64,000 nucleotides of DNA from Sulfurisoma sediminicola (GTDB lineage: Bacteria; Pseudomonadota; Gammaproteobacteria; Burkholderiales; Rhodocyclaceae), in assembly GCF_003865015.1 (NCBI RefSeq), contig NZ_BHVV01000006.1, positions 372,001 to 436,000 on the forward strand, in the 5' to 3' direction. Shown here piece by piece: positions 18,418 to 25,677 of the stretch. Every line of letters begins with the position of its first letter. The first letter of the stretch is position 1. A model generated the notes under the pieces. The model did not search any database. It saw only the letters and a list, made by a program, of their open reading frames with translations, and was not told the origin of the DNA. The translations under genes and the position numbers were made by a program.

Positions 18418-18512
18418 GTCCTCCCGGGCTTTTGTCCCTCCGTGGAGCCGCGCCTTCGCGAGGCCGGCGGCTCTCGGACCAGTCACCTCGACAAAGAGGC
18501 CGGAACCCTAGC
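18418..18512 (-). promoter_or_regulatory. Guanidine-I (ykkC) riboswitch, copy 1
   Basis: Read on the minus strand, the leader has the conserved guanidine-I blocks in order: CTAGGGTTCCGG (about 18511-18500), ACTGGTCCGAGAGCC (about 18483-18469) and ACGGAGGGACAAAAGCCCGG, followed by GAGGA (to about 18418). Variable stems lie between them. These are the nearly invariant blocks of the ykkC subtype-1 aptamer. It precedes the ABC permease by about 46 nt and should switch the operon on when guanidine binds. The expression platform (terminator or ribosome-binding-site masking) was not resolved. Confidence 0.93.
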
Positions 18513-18556
18513 CGCGCTTCGAGCAGCGATGGCAATCGCTCCCTTGCCCTACCTAC

Positions 18557-18572
18557 AGCAAGGGGTGTGCCA
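18557..18572 (-). promoter_or_regulatory. Sigma-54 promoter before riboswitch copy 1
   Basis: On the minus strand TGGCAC-ACCCC-TTGCT matches the -24/-12 consensus (TGGCAC-N5-TTGCW) at every position. The predicted start near 18546 lies about 35 nt before the aptamer. A short hairpin (AGCGAT-TGCC-ATCGCT) lies in this stretch and is conserved in copy 2. Confidence 0.85.
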
Positions 18573-18632
18573 TGCGAAAACCGGTAGCCGATGCACTATC
18601 GGCGGGCTGCGATGCGAGGTCGGACGGAAAGA

Positions 18633-18671
18633 GGCACCGATGTGGGGCGTTGGATGCCCGCGCATGGTGCG
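18633..18671. promoter_or_regulatory. Tandem NtrC-like sites upstream of the copy 1 promoter
   Basis: Two dyads resemble the NtrC consensus TGCACC-N5-GGTGCA: GGCACC-gatgt-GGGGCG at 18633-18649 and TGCCCG-cgcat-GGTGCG at 18655-18671, each 9 of 12 matches. They are 22 bp apart and about 75-110 bp upstream of the sigma-54 promoter, a normal enhancer distance. A weaker third dyad is at 18710-18726. Confidence 0.5.
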
Positions 18672-18924
18672 TTTGGGCATTGTGGTCGACGGGGCAGAGT
18701 GGGGCAGCGGGCACCGCTCTGGTTTGGCTGCGGATTGGTCGGTTATCGAAGTTCAGAGTGGCTCAGCGCCACGGCAGAAATTCGGCCATAGCTGCCACAG
18801 CATCTGGCCACGCTGTATGTCAGCTTAAGACGTTGCTGACATAGAACGAAATACGTACGATCTGTCCGCTACATGGCTATGGAAAGCTACCCAATTTTTT
18901 GCCAAAGCCATACGAATATCGACG
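18672..18924. other. Intergenic, mostly unexplained
   Basis: Beyond the weak NtrC-like dyad at 18710-18726 I see no gene or clear signal. Base composition becomes distinctly AT-richer from about 18820 onwards. This marks the left edge of the low-GC segment that carries the GIY-YIG gene. Confidence 0.5.
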
Positions 18925-19944
18925 CTATTTTTTCTTACCAACTAGCCAACGCTTGAAGTCTTCTCTGTCAATGTGGCAATACCCTTTGCCCGGATTAGTG
19001 ATGCCCTTCTCGGCACAGTATGCCTTCCGCGATGCTGCAGCTAACTTCGTCTTTGTAGCTACACGATCCCGCTCCGCTTGCACTGAAAAGCGCACGCTGG
19101 CAGAGTCTTTTGCCTTTTTTCGCAACTCAGGATGACTCCATGCTTTGAGAAGGCCGGCCGCCACCTTTTCCTTTATCTCAGGTGAGGCCATTGCGGATTT
19201 TGTTGCCGCCGCGTGCCTTTCTCTAAACAATGGGTCCGCAAAAACTGCGGCACGCTTTGCCTGCACAGTTGGGTCAGCGTGAGTCTTTCGATTAGCCGCA
19301 ACATGCCGCGCGCGAACTTCTGGATTTTGATTTGCTTGCAGGATCGCCTCAATGCGTTTTTCACGCTCACCGGGCTTCGCCCAAGAATTGTGGACTCCGG
19401 TCGAATGTCGCTCTTTGACCTCAGGATTTTGCAGCGCGTTACGAACCGCATCTGAGACACGGCGAATTACTTCGGGGTTTGCGTACGCCTGCTTGAGTGA
19501 CCGTATCCTTAATTGTTTAACCTCTGGTCGAGCCGCAGCAGCACTAATCGCCCGACCAATTTTTTCCTTCATCCCGGGGCGCGAGTGAATTTCCTTTGCA
19601 ACTTCGCTATCGATCCCATCGCCACCGGCTGAAATATTCATCAATGTGCCACCGCCAATAGCTCTGCGTCCATGCTGTGCAATCAAATCAATTTCTACAT
19701 TCTTGGCTTGCTCTGAAGTAAGACCGTCAGCGAGAATCTTCACAACAATTTCACGCCCCTCAGATAACGACTTCCTTAGGAACGTGTACCACATTGACTT
19801 CCCAGTTCCTCGTCGAACAACTCGAACATGTTCGCAGTAGCGATCACGTTTCCCCTTACCTATGTATCGCGGGACCCCATCAATGACGAACACATATACG
19901 TAGTAGCCAAAGGGCGCAACTTTTGGGTAGTGGACGTTTTTCAT
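18925..19944 (-). CDS. GIY-YIG-domain protein with a long 17-residue repeat array
   Basis: A 339-residue protein. Residues about 12-100 form a GIY-YIG-type nuclease domain of the LEM-3-like branch (YVYVFVIDGVPRYIGKGKRDRYCEH, then EIDLIAQHGR). Residues about 120-290 hold some ten tandem copies of a 17-residue unit opening with (N/S/D/H)PEVRxR, as in free-standing homing endonucleases with NUMOD3-like helical DNA-binding motifs. The C-terminus (CHIDREDFKRWLVGKKK) could be another small DNA-binding element. Codon and base use are clearly AT-richer than the surroundings, consistent with horizontal transfer. It stands alone between the two guanidine half-operons. The substrate site is unknown. Confidence 0.7.
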   Translation of the reverse strand: MKNVHYPKVAPFGYYVYVFVIDGVPRYIGKGKRDRYCEHVRVVRRGTGKSMWYTFLRKSLSEGREIVVKILADGLTSEQAKNVEIDLIAQHGRRAIGGGTLMNISAGGDGIDSEVAKEIHSRPGMKEKIGRAISAAAARPEVKQLRIRSLKQAYANPEVIRRVSDAVRNALQNPEVKERHSTGVHNSWAKPGEREKRIEAILQANQNPEVRARHVAANRKTHADPTVQAKRAAVFADPLFRERHAAATKSAMASPEIKEKVAAGLLKAWSHPELRKKAKDSASVRFSVQAERDRVATKTKLAAASRKAYCAEKGITNPGKGYCHIDREDFKRWLVGKKK

Positions 19945-20211
19945 TGCCTTTGCCTTACTGCGGCAATCCTTAATGACTATTCATCAATCAGTCGCGCACT
20001 CATATGTCGTCACGACGCAGGCAGCTTGAAGGTTCCGGAGCAAGCGGGAGATGAATCGCCACTTTATGGAACAGCCTGCTCCCATTTTTATCATCGCTTT
20101 CTGCTGACATGTCTGAAAAGCAAGCCTGTAGGAGAGGCACGGCGCGCGCGATCCTCTGCTGCTATCTGGCCTAGCTTATCGGTGTCGAGCATGGGAATTC
20201 CTGAAGACGGA

Positions 20212-20736
20212 TTACTCGGGCGGGAACCGCAGCTGCGAAAAGCTGCGCCCGGCCTGGATGGCTCGCCGCTCGATATCCGCGGCGGACTCAAGCCAGCCTT
20301 GCTGCTCCAGAAACAACAGATAAGCGCGCGTACTGATCTTGCGGCAGTTGTCCGGCAGCAAAAAGCTGGCGCGGGCGATTTTGTGATCCTCGAACAGGAA
20401 CACGCCGGTTTGTCGCGGCTGGTCCAGAGCGAAGTCGTTCATGGTTTCCTGGATCGCCAGTTCGCCGAGATTGGCGGTGCGGGCGGCGGCTGGGTCTGCC
20501 GCCAGCGTTTGCTGGTGATGCCGGAAAGTGCGGGTTGTGCGCACCGATACCTGGCCGGAGGCGGCCCACTGCGCCAGTTTCTCGCTGGTCGGCGTCTGGT
20601 TGCGCGTCACTTCGTGCAGCACCATATCGACCAGCACGATCGGCCAGCCGGGCTTGAACAGCAGGTCGAGCGCATCGGCATAGGCCAGCGTGATGAGCGG
20701 CCCGGCGTCGGGCAGCAGAGCAACGTTCGCGGCCAT
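20212..20736 (-). CDS. PIN-like toxin of a type II toxin-antitoxin pair
   Basis: A 174-residue protein starting MAANVALLPDAGPLITLAYADALDLL, a PIN-domain-like first strand and helix with an acidic residue. Later acidic positions are E45 (VLHEVT), ELAIQE and FEDHKIARASFLL. It follows a ribbon-helix-helix gene by 10 bp on the same strand, the usual antitoxin-toxin order. It is larger than standard VapC toxins (about 130). It probably cleaves RNA; the target is unknown. Confidence 0.7.
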   Translation of the reverse strand: MAANVALLPDAGPLITLAYADALDLLFKPGWPIVLVDMVLHEVTRNQTPTSEKLAQWAASGQVSVRTTRTFRHHQQTLAADPAAARTANLGELAIQETMNDFALDQPRQTGVFLFEDHKIARASFLLPDNCRKISTRAYLLFLEQQGWLESAADIERRAIQAGRSFSQLRFPPE

Positions 20737-20746
20737 CGCGAGCGGC

Positions 20747-21094
20747 TCAGCTTGCCAGCGATTTCAGTTGATCGACCATGTCGCGCGTGTCCGCCTCCGG
20801 CAATCGCGGCATCGGCAGGTGGGCTTGCGCCATCAACAGGAAGAGGTCTTCCTCGCTGTCGATTCCCAGCGCGCGCATGGCTTCGTCGCCCGCGAGCCGC
20901 CCCAGCGAAAAGTCGAGCAGCCGCCGGTAATTCTGGTTGCCCGTCGCTTCGGCCGCCTCGAAGGTTTCGACAAGATGGCGAAGCTCGGCGTTGAAGAGCG
21001 CATTGACCGAGGTGTCGGTCTTGGCGGCAATGATTTTGGCGCGCTTGAGCAGATCGCGATCAACCGCGCCGGTGAAATTGACGGTGCTTGCCAT
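20747..21094 (-). CDS. Ribbon-helix-helix antitoxin
   Basis: A 115-residue protein. The N-terminal part VNFTGAVDRDLLKRAKIIAAKTDTSVNALFNAELRHLV is a ribbon-helix-helix (Arc/CopG-like) DNA-binding domain, and the C-terminal part would bind the toxin. The ATG at 21094 has GGAGG 8 nt upstream, which favours it over a GTG eight codons earlier. It is the probable antitoxin and autorepressor for the PIN-like toxin that follows. Confidence 0.75.
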   Translation of the reverse strand: MASTVNFTGAVDRDLLKRAKIIAAKTDTSVNALFNAELRHLVETFEAAEATGNQNYRRLLDFSLGRLAGDEAMRALGIDSEEDLFLLMAQAHLPMPRLPEADTRDMVDQLKSLAS

Positions 21095-21111
21095 TTCCTG
21101 CCTCCATGGAA

Positions 21112-21323
21112 TTAACACATAGATAAGTGTAGCACACCGATCGGTGTTGCTGAAACCGCACCGGGGGGGTGCGGTGTTTGGTATCGGTGTCGTCTGTCCT
21201 TGCCGTATTCGGGGACGAGCGTGCGGTAGCGCTGGGGCACGGCTCTGAAATCATGGGTGGTGAAGTAGGGATTGGTGGCCAGATCGGCGACGAACATGGA
21301 GAACTCTTCTTCCAGCAGCTCAT
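21112..21323 (-). pseudogene. Remnant or frameshifted small gene
   Basis: The frame reads NELLEEEFSMFVADLATNPYF followed by TTHDFRAVPQRYRTLVPEYG, which looks like real protein. It has no start codon before the Met at 21297, and the tail after the EYGKD segment looks random. A good ATG at 21318 lies one base out of frame, so a single indel would restore the start codon. It sits just after the 127-residue gene and may have been its operon partner. Function unknown. Confidence 0.4.
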
Positions 21324-21331
21324 TTCTGCAC

Positions 21332-21715
21332 CTATTCCGCCTCGCCCTGCAACGCCACCTGCATCTCCTGCTCCGTTACCGGGTACTTCAAGACGGCATG
21401 GATGGGGAACAGCGCCGCCAGCTTGCCGACGTGCGCTTCGTCACGGGGATGCGCGAACACGATGACTTTCGCTTCCGGCGCGAAGCGTTGAAGGGTCGAG
21501 AGCGTGACATCGAGATTGCACAGATTCGTCCCGGCGTAGTTGTTGGCCCAGCCGTAGATGAAATCGCCGACGAAATAGTCCGGCGCCTGCTGCTGCATTG
21601 CCTTGTGCAGCTTGCGCGCGGTGTCGAAAAATTCCACCGCGATGCCCAGCCGCTGGTACAGGGCGGTGAGGTTCGGGTGGAACGGGGATTCGATCAGGGA
21701 GAACAGTGTTTTCAT
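21332..21715 (-). CDS. Receiver-like hypothetical protein
   Basis: A 127-residue protein (MKTLFSLIESPFHPNLTALYQRLG...). The alternating alpha/beta pattern with ADxFIYG-like and IVFAHP segments resembles a degenerate receiver (CheY-like) fold, but I do not see the canonical phospho-acceptor context. I recall similar proteins from beta- and gammaproteobacteria without an assigned function. It lies between two toxin-antitoxin pairs. Confidence 0.55.
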   Translation of the reverse strand: MKTLFSLIESPFHPNLTALYQRLGIAVEFFDTARKLHKAMQQQAPDYFVGDFIYGWANNYAGTNLCNLDVTLSTLQRFAPEAKVIVFAHPRDEAHVGKLAALFPIHAVLKYPVTEQEMQVALQGEAE

Positions 21716-21746
21716 GGCGCGTCGACCCCGCTGGCGGGGCAGCGAT

Positions 21747-22142
21747 TCAAACTTCCCATATCCGCACCTCGGGCGCGATACCCGCGGCGCGCGCCGCCGT
21801 GCAGAAGTTGCGGTCGAATGTGTGCATGACGGCACTGCCGCAGGCGGCGAGATGCAGCGCGTCGGCGAAATCCGCGCCCAGCGCATACCAGTCGAGCGCC
21901 AGGCGGATTTCCTCGGCAGCCTCGATCACGGTGTCGTCGGTTTCCAGCAGCGCGTGGAAAAAATTCAGTAGTTCGGTCGGCGTTCTCTTGTAGCGTGCGC
22001 GCAGCACCCATTCGGTTTCCAGCAGTACGGTGCGCGGAACAAAAACGGTGTCGCCGGCAATCAGTTGGCGCACCACGGCGACCTGGTCGGGGTGGTCGGC
22101 GACCAGTGCGAGCACCAGCATGTTGGTGTCCAGCGCAATCAT
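21747..22142 (-). CDS. PIN-domain toxin (VapC-like)
   Basis: A 131-residue PIN protein with the expected acidic residues: D5 (MIALDTNMLVLAL), E43 (LLETEWVLRARY), D93 (GADFADALHLA) and D110 (MHTFDRNF). This matches VapC-type ribonucleases. Its ATG overlaps the stop of the AbrB-like gene (ATGA). Confidence 0.88.
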   Translation of the reverse strand: MIALDTNMLVLALVADHPDQVAVVRQLIAGDTVFVPRTVLLETEWVLRARYKRTPTELLNFFHALLETDDTVIEAAEEIRLALDWYALGADFADALHLAACGSAVMHTFDRNFCTAARAAGIAPEVRIWEV

Positions 22143-22414
22143 CGGTCGGCGCTCTCTGATGCTTCCCCGTCCTCGCTGTAATCGACGGGCTGGCAGAGAT
22201 CTTCGATGGACAGGGGCGGCCCCTCATGTTTGAAGAGACCGATCAGGTCCGTCAGCTTTCGCCCGGTTTTCTTCGATACGGCCTTGAGCGTGACGCCGGA
22301 CGCGCTGGAAACCAGGGCGATCTGCGTTCCGGCGTCCCAATGCAGTTCGTCCCGAATTTCTTTCGGGATCACGACTTGGCCCTTGCTGGAAAGCGTGATG
22401 GTCGCGATAGCCAT
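22139..22414 (-). CDS. AbrB/MazE-type antitoxin
   Basis: A 91-residue protein. Residues 5-45 form a swapped-hairpin AbrB domain (ITLSSKGQVVIPKEIRDEL, DAGTQIALV), and the C-terminal 45 residues would bind the PIN toxin. GGAGG lies 7 nt before the ATG. A dyad at 22429-22449 upstream is a candidate autoregulatory operator. Confidence 0.88.
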   Translation of the reverse strand: MAIATITLSSKGQVVIPKEIRDELHWDAGTQIALVSSASGVTLKAVSKKTGRKLTDLIGLFKHEGPPLSIEDLCQPVDYSEDGEASESADR

Positions 22415-22428
22415 GGAAACCTCCGGGG

Positions 22429-22449
22429 TAAGACAAAAAGTAAGTCTAA
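22429..22449. promoter_or_regulatory. Dyad operator of the AbrB-PIN pair
   Basis: TAAGAC-N9-GTCTAA is an inverted repeat (5 of 6 positions) in an AT-rich stretch 15 bp upstream of the antitoxin ATG, where toxin-antitoxin operators usually lie. Confidence 0.4.
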
Positions 22450-22566
22450 TTATCGGCGTGTCTGCGGGTTATGGCAAGCATGTCGATGGGACCGCGCGTC
22501 GGTCGTGTTGCAGGAGATGCTGCACGGCTGAGCGCGCAGGGGGGCAGGCTTCCTGCTCGGCGTCCT

Positions 22567-22583
22567 GCCAGCGCCGACTTTTC
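22567..22583 (-). repeat. GTCGGCGCYGGC element at the sugar-isomerase stop
   Basis: On the minus strand GAAAAGTCGGCGCTGGC follows and overlaps the TGA of the gene at 22582-23424. It is one of at least five near-identical 3'-end elements in the window (see also 27620-27640, 38234-38254, 44689-44701 and 44785-44797). Confidence 0.45.
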
Positions 22584-23424
22584 AGGCGCCCTGCCAGCGC
22601 GCGAAGTGTTCGCGCTCCGTGTTCCCCATCCATCTGTTGATTTCCCATAGGTCGGCCACCGGCTCGCGGGTGTAGGGATGCTCGTGCAGGTAGCCGTCGG
22701 GGCCGAATTCCGGCGTGAGGGTCGTGGTCGCGTAGCCGCGGCTGCGCTGGCTTTGCCAGATCGATTGCCACAGGCGCTGGTGCGCTTCGAGCCAGCGCGC
22801 GTATTCGGGCGCGGCGGGGTGGGGCACCTGCGGGCCCTGGTCGTAGCCGACGCGGGCGTGGATGTGATGCACGCGCGAGGCGATGAAATCCATGGCGTCG
22901 GGCTCGTCGTCGAGCGCGCGCTCGCAGACGACGAACCAGTGGCTGAAGTCGGCGGTGAGGCGCAGTTCCGGCAGGCGGCGCAGCACCTCGACAGCGACCC
23001 AGGGATTGAACAGGGTGCGGCTGCGGTGGGTCTCGAAGACCAGCGCGTGGCCGGACTTTTCGGCGAGTCTCAGCGCGTCCTCGAAGAAGCACAGCGAGGT
23101 GTCCAGCGGCCAGGCGTCGCAGCCGGCGATGGCGGTGACGAAACGCGGCGCGAGTTCGTCGGCGGCGGCCAGCGCGGCGGCGATGTCGGCGAGGTGGCGC
23201 TCGGGTGGCGCGCGGCGGTCGGGGACGTACCAGCCGCCGGTGTAGACCTCGCCGATGTAGTCGAGGCCGGCATCGCGCAAGGAGGCGGCGAGTTCGCGCT
23301 GTTTGGCCGGCTCGGCAGGCAGCGTGGCTTCGAGACCGGCGAAGCCCGCTTCGTGCGCCTGCGCGGCGGCCTCGGCGTAACTGCCTTGGTGGCCCCAGAG
23401 GGTCTTGAAGATGTCGAGCCGCAT
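22582..23424 (-). CDS. Sugar phosphate isomerase/epimerase-like TIM-barrel protein
   Basis: A 280-residue xylose-isomerase-like TIM barrel. Metal-ligand-type motifs are GLEATLPAEPA, ALVFETHRSRTLFNPW, LTADFSHWFVVCE and a late TPEFGPDGYLHEHPYT; the E/D/H pattern fits the AP-endonuclease-2 fold family. The substrate is unknown. It is flanked by toxin-antitoxin pairs and not obviously part of an operon. Confidence 0.75.
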   Translation of the reverse strand: MRLDIFKTLWGHQGSYAEAAAQAHEAGFAGLEATLPAEPAKQRELAASLRDAGLDYIGEVYTGGWYVPDRRAPPERHLADIAAALAAADELAPRFVTAIAGCDAWPLDTSLCFFEDALRLAEKSGHALVFETHRSRTLFNPWVAVEVLRRLPELRLTADFSHWFVVCERALDDEPDAMDFIASRVHHIHARVGYDQGPQVPHPAAPEYARWLEAHQRLWQSIWQSQRSRGYATTTLTPEFGPDGYLHEHPYTREPVADLWEINRWMGNTEREHFARWQGA

Positions 23425-23480
23425 CAGTCGAAGGGGCTGTTGGCGGGATCGTGCCGATGCCGTGCTTGCGCGACGGGTCG

Positions 23481-23888
23481 TTACCGCGAGAACGGATTGA
23501 TCACGGCGACCCCGGTGGGGTCGAAATGGCCCGTGTTTCGCGTAACGACGGTCAGGCCATGGACCAGCGCCGTCGCCGCGATCAACAGGTCGGCGCCATC
23601 GTGGTTCAGGCGGGCTGACAGGCGCCCCCAGCGGCGCGCGATGGCGGGCGTGACCGGCAGGAGACGATCCGCGTAGAGGCGCGTCAGGTTCTCCAGCCAT
23701 GCCGCCAGGGTGTCGGCGAATTCGGGATCGCCCTTGCGCCGCTTTTCGATGCCGCGCTCGATTTCGCCGAGCGTCACCACGCTCAGAAACAGTTGGTCGT
23801 CCTGCTGCTTCGATATCCACCGCACCGCGCCGGGGTCCGGCCTTGCCTTGCGCAACTCGGAGATGACGACGGTGTCGAGCAGGAACAT
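23481..23888 (-). CDS. PIN-domain toxin (VapC/FitB-like)
   Basis: A 135-residue PIN protein with D5 (MFLLDTVVISELRK), E42 (GEIERGIEKRR), D97 (HDGADLLIAATAL) and D122 (TGHFDPTGV), the family's acidic quartet. VISELRK is typical of the FitB/VapC branch. The ATG at 23888 shares a base with the antitoxin stop codon. Confidence 0.9.
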   Translation of the reverse strand: MFLLDTVVISELRKARPDPGAVRWISKQQDDQLFLSVVTLGEIERGIEKRRKGDPEFADTLAAWLENLTRLYADRLLPVTPAIARRWGRLSARLNHDGADLLIAATALVHGLTVVTRNTGHFDPTGVAVINPFSR

Positions 23889-24160
23889 CACAAGTCGACC
23901 TCGCGCAGGGCGATGCGGCCGGGCTCAGGGGCCGTTCCGGGCGCTTCGCCACCTTTGGGGATGGCAAGCAGATGGGCCACGAAACCGGGTGCTTCCGCCT
24001 GCGCTCCTGCGCGCAGCGCGCGATAGCTGGCCTCGGACAGCACGACCACGGCTTCACGACCCCTGCGGGTTACGTGTTGGGGCTCGCCTTGTATGGCCGA
24101 CTCGACGACCTCGCTGAACTTCGCTTTTGCGTCCTGCAATCGCCACTGGGTCTTGGGCAT
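23888..24160 (-). CDS. Phd/YefM-type antitoxin
   Basis: A 90-residue protein starting MPKTQWRLQDAKAKFSEVVE, with GEPQHVTRRGREAVVVLSEASYRAL, the Phd/YefM signature. It is the partner of the downstream PIN toxin and probably represses the pair's own promoter. Confidence 0.9.
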   Translation of the reverse strand: MPKTQWRLQDAKAKFSEVVESAIQGEPQHVTRRGREAVVVLSEASYRALRAGAQAEAPGFVAHLLAIPKGGEAPGTAPEPGRIALREVDL

Positions 24161-24259
24161 GGCATCGCCTCCTGATTCCGTTTCAAACTAGTCAGATTAT
24201 CTGGTCAGTCAGTGGGGGTGTCAAGGCGATTCGGTGACAACATGGTCGCGAACCTGGGG

Positions 24260-25045
24260 CTACTCGACGGCCCGAAACCCTTGGGCCACGAGCGTGCGAT
24301 AAAACGAGATGTCGTGGTTGGGCCAGAGCTGCGCTCCTTCCTCGGCGGCGAGCCGCTTGAGCTTGCGGATGCTGGCGAGCGCCTGGTGTTCGCGCTCCTG
24401 CCAGCACAGGCCGGGGGCGACTTCGTCGTCGAGGTTCTCCTGCAGGTCGGCGGCGTCGCCGCAGAGGATGACCGGCGGGCCCTTGGGCAGTTCGATCAGC
24501 AGCGACATGTGGCCGGCCGTGTGGCCGGGGCTGGCGATGGCGCGCACGCCGGGGGCGAGGTCGTATTCGCCCTGCTGCACTTTCCAGCGATAGTCGCCGG
24601 CGAAATCCGCGGGGAAGTAGGCGACGTCCTCGCCCGAGCGCGCGGCGTCGAGCTCGTCCTGCTGGATGTGGATCTCGGCGCCGCAGACATCGCAGAGGCC
24701 GCCCGCATGGTCGAAGTGCAGGTGACCGATGAAGACGAGGTCGACGTCGGCCGGCGCGAGGCCGAGGCGGGCGAGGTGATGGGGCAGGCGGTCTTCCTCG
24801 CGCATCTCGGGCGGGCCGAAGGGGAAGACCTCGGGGTCGTAGTAGCGGGCGCACTGCGCCGGGTCGGCGATCTTGGCGTAGTCGCAGCCGACGTCGTAGA
24901 GGATGCGGCCGTTCTTCGTCTCGATCAGGTAGGCGAGGATCGGCGCCTCGATGGTGGTGCCATGGCCGCGGTGGCGCGTCGACAGCGACTTGTCGTAGCG
25001 GTGGGTGGCGGTGAGCAGCGGCCACAGGCGCAGCACATCGGTCAT
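24260..25045 (-). CDS. Metallo-beta-lactamase-fold hydrolase (AHL-lactonase-like)
   Basis: A 261-residue protein with the two-zinc motif HLHFDH (H108-x-H110-x-D112-H113), then H in SPGHTAGHMS, D in ILCGDAADL and H in LWPNHDISFY. It resembles N-acyl-homoserine lactonases, but this branch covers many amide and lactone hydrolases. It overlaps the cysteine hydrolase gene by 4 bp and is the last gene of the run that begins after riboswitch copy 2. A guanidine-related or urea-related substrate is therefore possible. The lactonase name should not be taken as function. Confidence 0.8.
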   Translation of the reverse strand: MTDVLRLWPLLTATHRYDKSLSTRHRGHGTTIEAPILAYLIETKNGRILYDVGCDYAKIADPAQCARYYDPEVFPFGPPEMREEDRLPHHLARLGLAPADVDLVFIGHLHFDHAGGLCDVCGAEIHIQQDELDAARSGEDVAYFPADFAGDYRWKVQQGEYDLAPGVRAIASPGHTAGHMSLLIELPKGPPVILCGDAADLQENLDDEVAPGLCWQEREHQALASIRKLKRLAAEEGAQLWPNHDISFYRTLVAQGFRAVE

Positions 25046-25677
25046 GGCGCGGCCGCCGTTTCGATCAGCGCTAGCGCGGCTTCCGTGTCGAGCAACTGGC
25101 CGAAGATGCCGCCCTCGACGCCGACCATGCGCAGCGCGGCGGCGTGCAGTTCGGTGTCTGCCGAGGCGCAGGCGTCGCCGACGAGGACGCAGCGGTAGCC
25201 GCGGTCTATCGCCTCGCGCAGCGTGGAATGGACGCAGACCTCGGTGGTGACGCCGCAGACGATCAGTTGCTCGATGCCGCGGTTTCTCAGGATGCCTTCG
25301 AGGTCGGTGTTGGTAAAGGCGCTGTAGCCGGGCTTGTCGACGACGGGCTCGCCGGGCAGCGGCTGCAGCTCGGGAACGATGTCGTGGCCTGCTTCGCCGC
25401 GAACGAGCAGGCGCCCGAGCGGGCCGCGCGTGCCGATCTCGGCGCCGGCGGCGCGGCTGCGCTCGAGCTTCGCCGGGGGGCAGTCGGAGAGGTCGGGGCG
25501 GTGGCCCTCGCGGGTATGCACGACGAGTAGCCCGGCCTGGCGCGCACCCCACAGCAGGTTGCGGATCGCGGGAATGGGGCGGCGCAGCGCGGCGACGTCG
25601 AGCCCCGCGGCGGCGGCGTAGCCGTCCGGGTCGAGGAAGTCGCGCTGCATGTCGATGACGATGAGTGCGCTCTTCAT
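25042..25677 (-). CDS. Isochorismatase-family cysteine hydrolase, biuret-hydrolase-like
   Basis: A 211-residue cysteine hydrolase with the triad D9 (VIDMQRDF), K115 (VVDKPGYSAF) and C148 (CGVTTEVCVHST). The stretches LLVRGEAGHDIVPELQPLPG and TTEVCVHSTLREAIDRGY resemble biuret amidohydrolase and related carbamoyl amidases. Biuret hydrolysis yields allophanate, the substrate of the AtzF encoded at 9787-11631. A link to the guanidine/urea pathway is thus chemically attractive, but it rests on context. Both ends overlap neighbours by 4 bp. Confidence 0.8.
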   Translation of the reverse strand: MKSALIVIDMQRDFLDPDGYAAAAGLDVAALRRPIPAIRNLLWGARQAGLLVVHTREGHRPDLSDCPPAKLERSRAAGAEIGTRGPLGRLLVRGEAGHDIVPELQPLPGEPVVDKPGYSAFTNTDLEGILRNRGIEQLIVCGVTTEVCVHSTLREAIDRGYRCVLVGDACASADTELHAAALRMVGVEGGIFGQLLDTEAALALIETAAAP

